Assembly: GCA_050739575.1 (NCBI GenBank)
Contig: JBOIBN010000095.1
Location: 1 to 7,523 of the forward strand
DNA from: JBOIBN01 sp050739575
GTDB lineage: Bacteria > Pseudomonadota > Gammaproteobacteria > JAKDMP01
Direction: 5' to 3'
Length of the DNA stretch: 7,523 nucleotides
In this document: positions 5,900-7,523 of the stretch, one piece after another
Layout: every line of letters begins with the position of its first letter
Numbering within the stretch: the first letter of the stretch is position 1
Notes under the pieces: generated by a model
The model's input: only the letters and a program-made list of their open reading frames with translations
Databases searched by the model: none
Told to the model about the DNA's origin: nothing
Program-made: the position numbers and the translations under genes

Positions 5900-7393
5900 T
5901 CAGGACCGGCGGGTCGCGCCGATCAGCCACTCGGCGAGGAGCGGTACGGGCCGGCCCGTGGCTCCCTTTTTTTCGCCCGAATGCCAAGCGGTGCCGGCGA
6001 TATCCAGGTGCGCCCAACGATAGTTCTTCGTGAAGCGCCACAGGAAGCAGCCGGCGGTGATGGCGCCACCCTCGCGTCCGCCGACGTTGGCGAAATCGGC
6101 GAAGTTGCTCTTGAGTTCGGACTGGTAGTCCTCCCACAGCGGGAGGCGCCAGGCGCGATCGCCGCTGCGTTTGCCCGCGGCGAGCAGCTCTTCAGCCAGT
6201 TCGTCGTCGGGCGACATGAGTCCGCTGGCGTGATGGCCGAGTGCGATCACGCAGGCGCCGGTGAGCGTCGCGATATCCACCACTGCGCGCGGCTTGAAGC
6301 GTTCGACATAGGTGAGTGCATCGCAGAGAATCAAGCGCCCCTCGGCATCGGTGTTGAGTACTTCGACGGTTTGCCCCGAGAGCGAGGTAAGTATGTCGCC
6401 CGGTTTGACGGCGTTGCCGCCGGGCAGGTTTTCCGCTGCCGGTGCGAGCCCGACCAGGTTGACGGGCAATTTCAGTTCGCAGGTGGCGACGACCGTGCCG
6501 AATACGCTGGCCGCTCCGCACATGTCGAATTTCATCTCGTCCATCTTGGCGGAGGGTTTGATCGAGATACCTCCGGAATCGAAGGTGATTCCCTTGCCGA
6601 CCAGCGCCAGGGGCCGCTCGTTCTTCCGTCCTCCGGAATATTCGAACACGATCAGTCGTGGCGGCTCGCGGCTGGCGCGGGCGACCCCCCAAAGCGCACC
6701 CATGCCGAGTTTCTGGATGGCCGTTTCATCGAGGATGGTGACCTTGAGCGCCGGATATTTCCGGGCGAGTTTACGCGCCTCGCCGGCGAGATAGCTCGGC
6801 GTACATACATTGGGCGGCAGGTTGCCGAGATCGCGCGCCAGCGCTTCTCCCTGTGCGATCGCAAGACCCGTTGCGAGTCCCCTTTTGGCGGGTTCCAGGT
6901 CGTCACGATTACCGACAAGCAGCGTCATGCGCTCGAGCGGGTGCTTCGGATCCGCGGGTTTGGACTTCATCCGCTCGAAGCGGTAGGCCGCATGTTCGGT
7001 CGCTTGGACCAGCGCCCGGGATCGATCCTCCATGTCCAGGCCCGGCACGTCGAACCCGGCAAGCAGATTCGCCGCTTCCGCGACTTCGGCCCGCAAGAGA
7101 GCTTCGACGGCGGTGCCGGCGGCCTTGCGCAAGGCCGCGACGTCAAACTTTTCGGCCGCGCCGAGCCCGACCAGGAGCACCTGCTTTGCCTTGAGCCCGG
7201 GAAGATCGAAGAGGAGCAGGCTTGTGCCTGGCGCGCCGTCGAATCCCCGGCGCGAATGGCGCAGCAGATGACCGCCGCTGGCCTTGTCGAGTGCGGCCGT
7301 CACCGGCGGCAGGCGGCCGCCCTGATAAACTCCCGTCACCAGACAGGCCGTTTGCCGCGCGGCAACCGTGCCGCTTGATACGGTGTAGTCCAT
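5900..7393 (-). CDS. pepA: Leucyl aminopeptidase (cytosol aminopeptidase, M17 family)
   Basis: This two-metal aminopeptidase removes N-terminal residues, notably Leu, from peptides. In E. coli the hexamer also binds DNA as a recombination and transcription accessory factor (XerA/CarP); whether this one does is unknown. I begin at ATG 7393, which gives MDYTVSSG like the E. coli start MEFSVKSG and has a Shine-Dalgarno (GGAG, 7403-7406). An upstream ATG at 7453 would add 20 atypical residues. The product is 497 residues against 503 in E. coli. Metal and catalytic residues are all present with a constant offset from E. coli: Lys267, Asp272, Asp290, Asp349 and Glu351 as ligands; Lys279 and Arg353 catalytic. 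The family signature NTDAEGRL is at 347-354. Other conserved blocks are DLGNLPPN (188-195), GKGITFDSGG (266-275) and AHLDIAGTAW (461-470). It heads the pepA-holC-valS run and is divergent from the probable lptF. Confidence 0.97.
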   Translation of the reverse strand: MDYTVSSGTVAARQTACLVTGVYQGGRLPPVTAALDKASGGHLLRHSRRGFDGAPGTSLLLFDLPGLKAKQVLLVGLGAAEKFDVAALRKAAGTAVEALLRAEVAEAANLLAGFDVPGLDMEDRSRALVQATEHAAYRFERMKSKPADPKHPLERMTLLVGNRDDLEPAKRGLATGLAIAQGEALARDLGNLPPNVCTPSYLAGEARKLARKYPALKVTILDETAIQKLGMGALWGVARASREPPRLIVFEYSGGRKNERPLALVGKGITFDSGGISIKPSAKMDEMKFDMCGAASVFGTVVATCELKLPVNLVGLAPAAENLPGGNAVKPGDILTSLSGQTVEVLNTDAEGRLILCDALTYVERFKPRAVVDIATLTGACVIALGHHASGLMSPDDELAEELLAAGKRSGDRAWRLPLWEDYQSELKSNFADFANVGGREGGAITAGCFLWRFTKNYRWAHLDIAGTAWHSGEKKGATGRPVPLLAEWLIGATRRS

Positions 7394-7497
7394 GGATTTT
7401 TGCTCCACTGCCGGATTTTGCGCGGGGCCGCGTACTCCGCGGTGCACGAACACCGCCGGGCGAGCGCCTGCGTCGCTAGTCTAACCGATCGAAACGG
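7394..7497. promoter_or_regulatory. Divergent intergenic region between pepA and probable lptF
   Basis: These 104 bases separate two divergently read genes and must hold promoters for both. The pepA Shine-Dalgarno lies at 7403-7406. TAGACT (minus) and TAGTCT (plus) around 7477-7482 resemble -10 boxes, but I find no well-spaced -35 partner, so no promoter is assigned. Confidence 0.4.
7403..7406 (-). promoter_or_regulatory. Ribosome binding site of pepA
   Basis: The minus strand reads GGAG followed by nine bases and ATG at 7393. This decides the pepA start in favour of 7393 over the longer frame from 7453, agreeing with the family N-terminus. Confidence 0.7.
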
Positions 7498-7523
7498 ATG
7501 CTCGGAATCTTTGGCCGCTACGT
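7498..7523 (+). CDS. lptF: Start of a divergent gene, probably LPS export permease LptF
   Basis: The ATG at 7498 opens a frame reading MLGIFGRY before the window ends. LptF proteins (inner-membrane permease of the LptBFGC lipopolysaccharide exporter) often begin with a short hydrophobic stretch and an R-Y pair ahead of the first membrane helix, and lptFG commonly lie divergent to pepA in gammaproteobacteria. Eight residues cannot prove it; the call rests mainly on gene context. Confidence 0.5.

Noticed and set aside
5981..7378. 465-codon open frame on the plus strand
   Set aside because: It is antisense to the fully conserved pepA and looks like a codon-bias shadow.
7394..7453. Longer pepA start at 7453
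   Set aside because: It adds 20 residues that do not resemble the family N-terminus, whereas 7393 has a Shine-Dalgarno and matches the E. coli start.

Overview
The window has two unlike halves. The right half (about 2570-7523) is a conserved housekeeping block of a proteobacterium. On the minus strand it carries pepA (leucyl aminopeptidase), holC (DNA polymerase III chi subunit) and valS (valyl-tRNA synthetase), tightly packed in that order. The first codons of a divergent gene, probably lptF, run off the right edge. The (lptF)<-> pepA-holC-valS order, the protein sequences and the GC-rich codon use point to a GC-rich gammaproteobacterium (a betaproteobacterium is less likely). I cannot name a genus.

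The left half (1-about 2462) is accessory DNA of clearly lower GC, on the plus strand, running convergently into the 3' end of valS. It opens with the last 27 codons and right terminus of an IS3-family insertion sequence. Two diverged copies of the same two-gene module follow. Each has a small Rhs-tip-like protein (a truncated 151-residue copy, then a 185-residue copy) overlapped at its stop codon by a lipoprotein gene (178 and 206 residues). The two first genes share an EGG-x-(I/V)SR ... NA ... HD ... MLPAA ... GL(I/V)NTPIG core. The two lipoproteins share a lipobox, one internal Cys and a terminal INC. A broken piece of Rhs YD-repeat core ends the island.

My reading is that this is the decayed 3' end of an Rhs-type polymorphic toxin locus. 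Two related C-terminal toxin tips each have a cognate lipoprotein immunity gene. The first tip was cut off from its Rhs core by the IS. The second is an orphan cassette that still carries a GC-rich scrap of Rhs core at its head. Lipoprotein immunity implies that the toxin acts in the periplasm or on the inner membrane from outside. The toxin/immunity roles are inferred from architecture; I do not recognise a named family.

Smaller points of interest are a 15-codon leader ORF with a strong Shine-Dalgarno sequence whose stop lies 4 nt before the valS start, a C8 homopolymer inside the first lipoprotein gene, and a TTG start for holC. No tRNA, rRNA, CRISPR array or convincing intrinsic terminator was seen.
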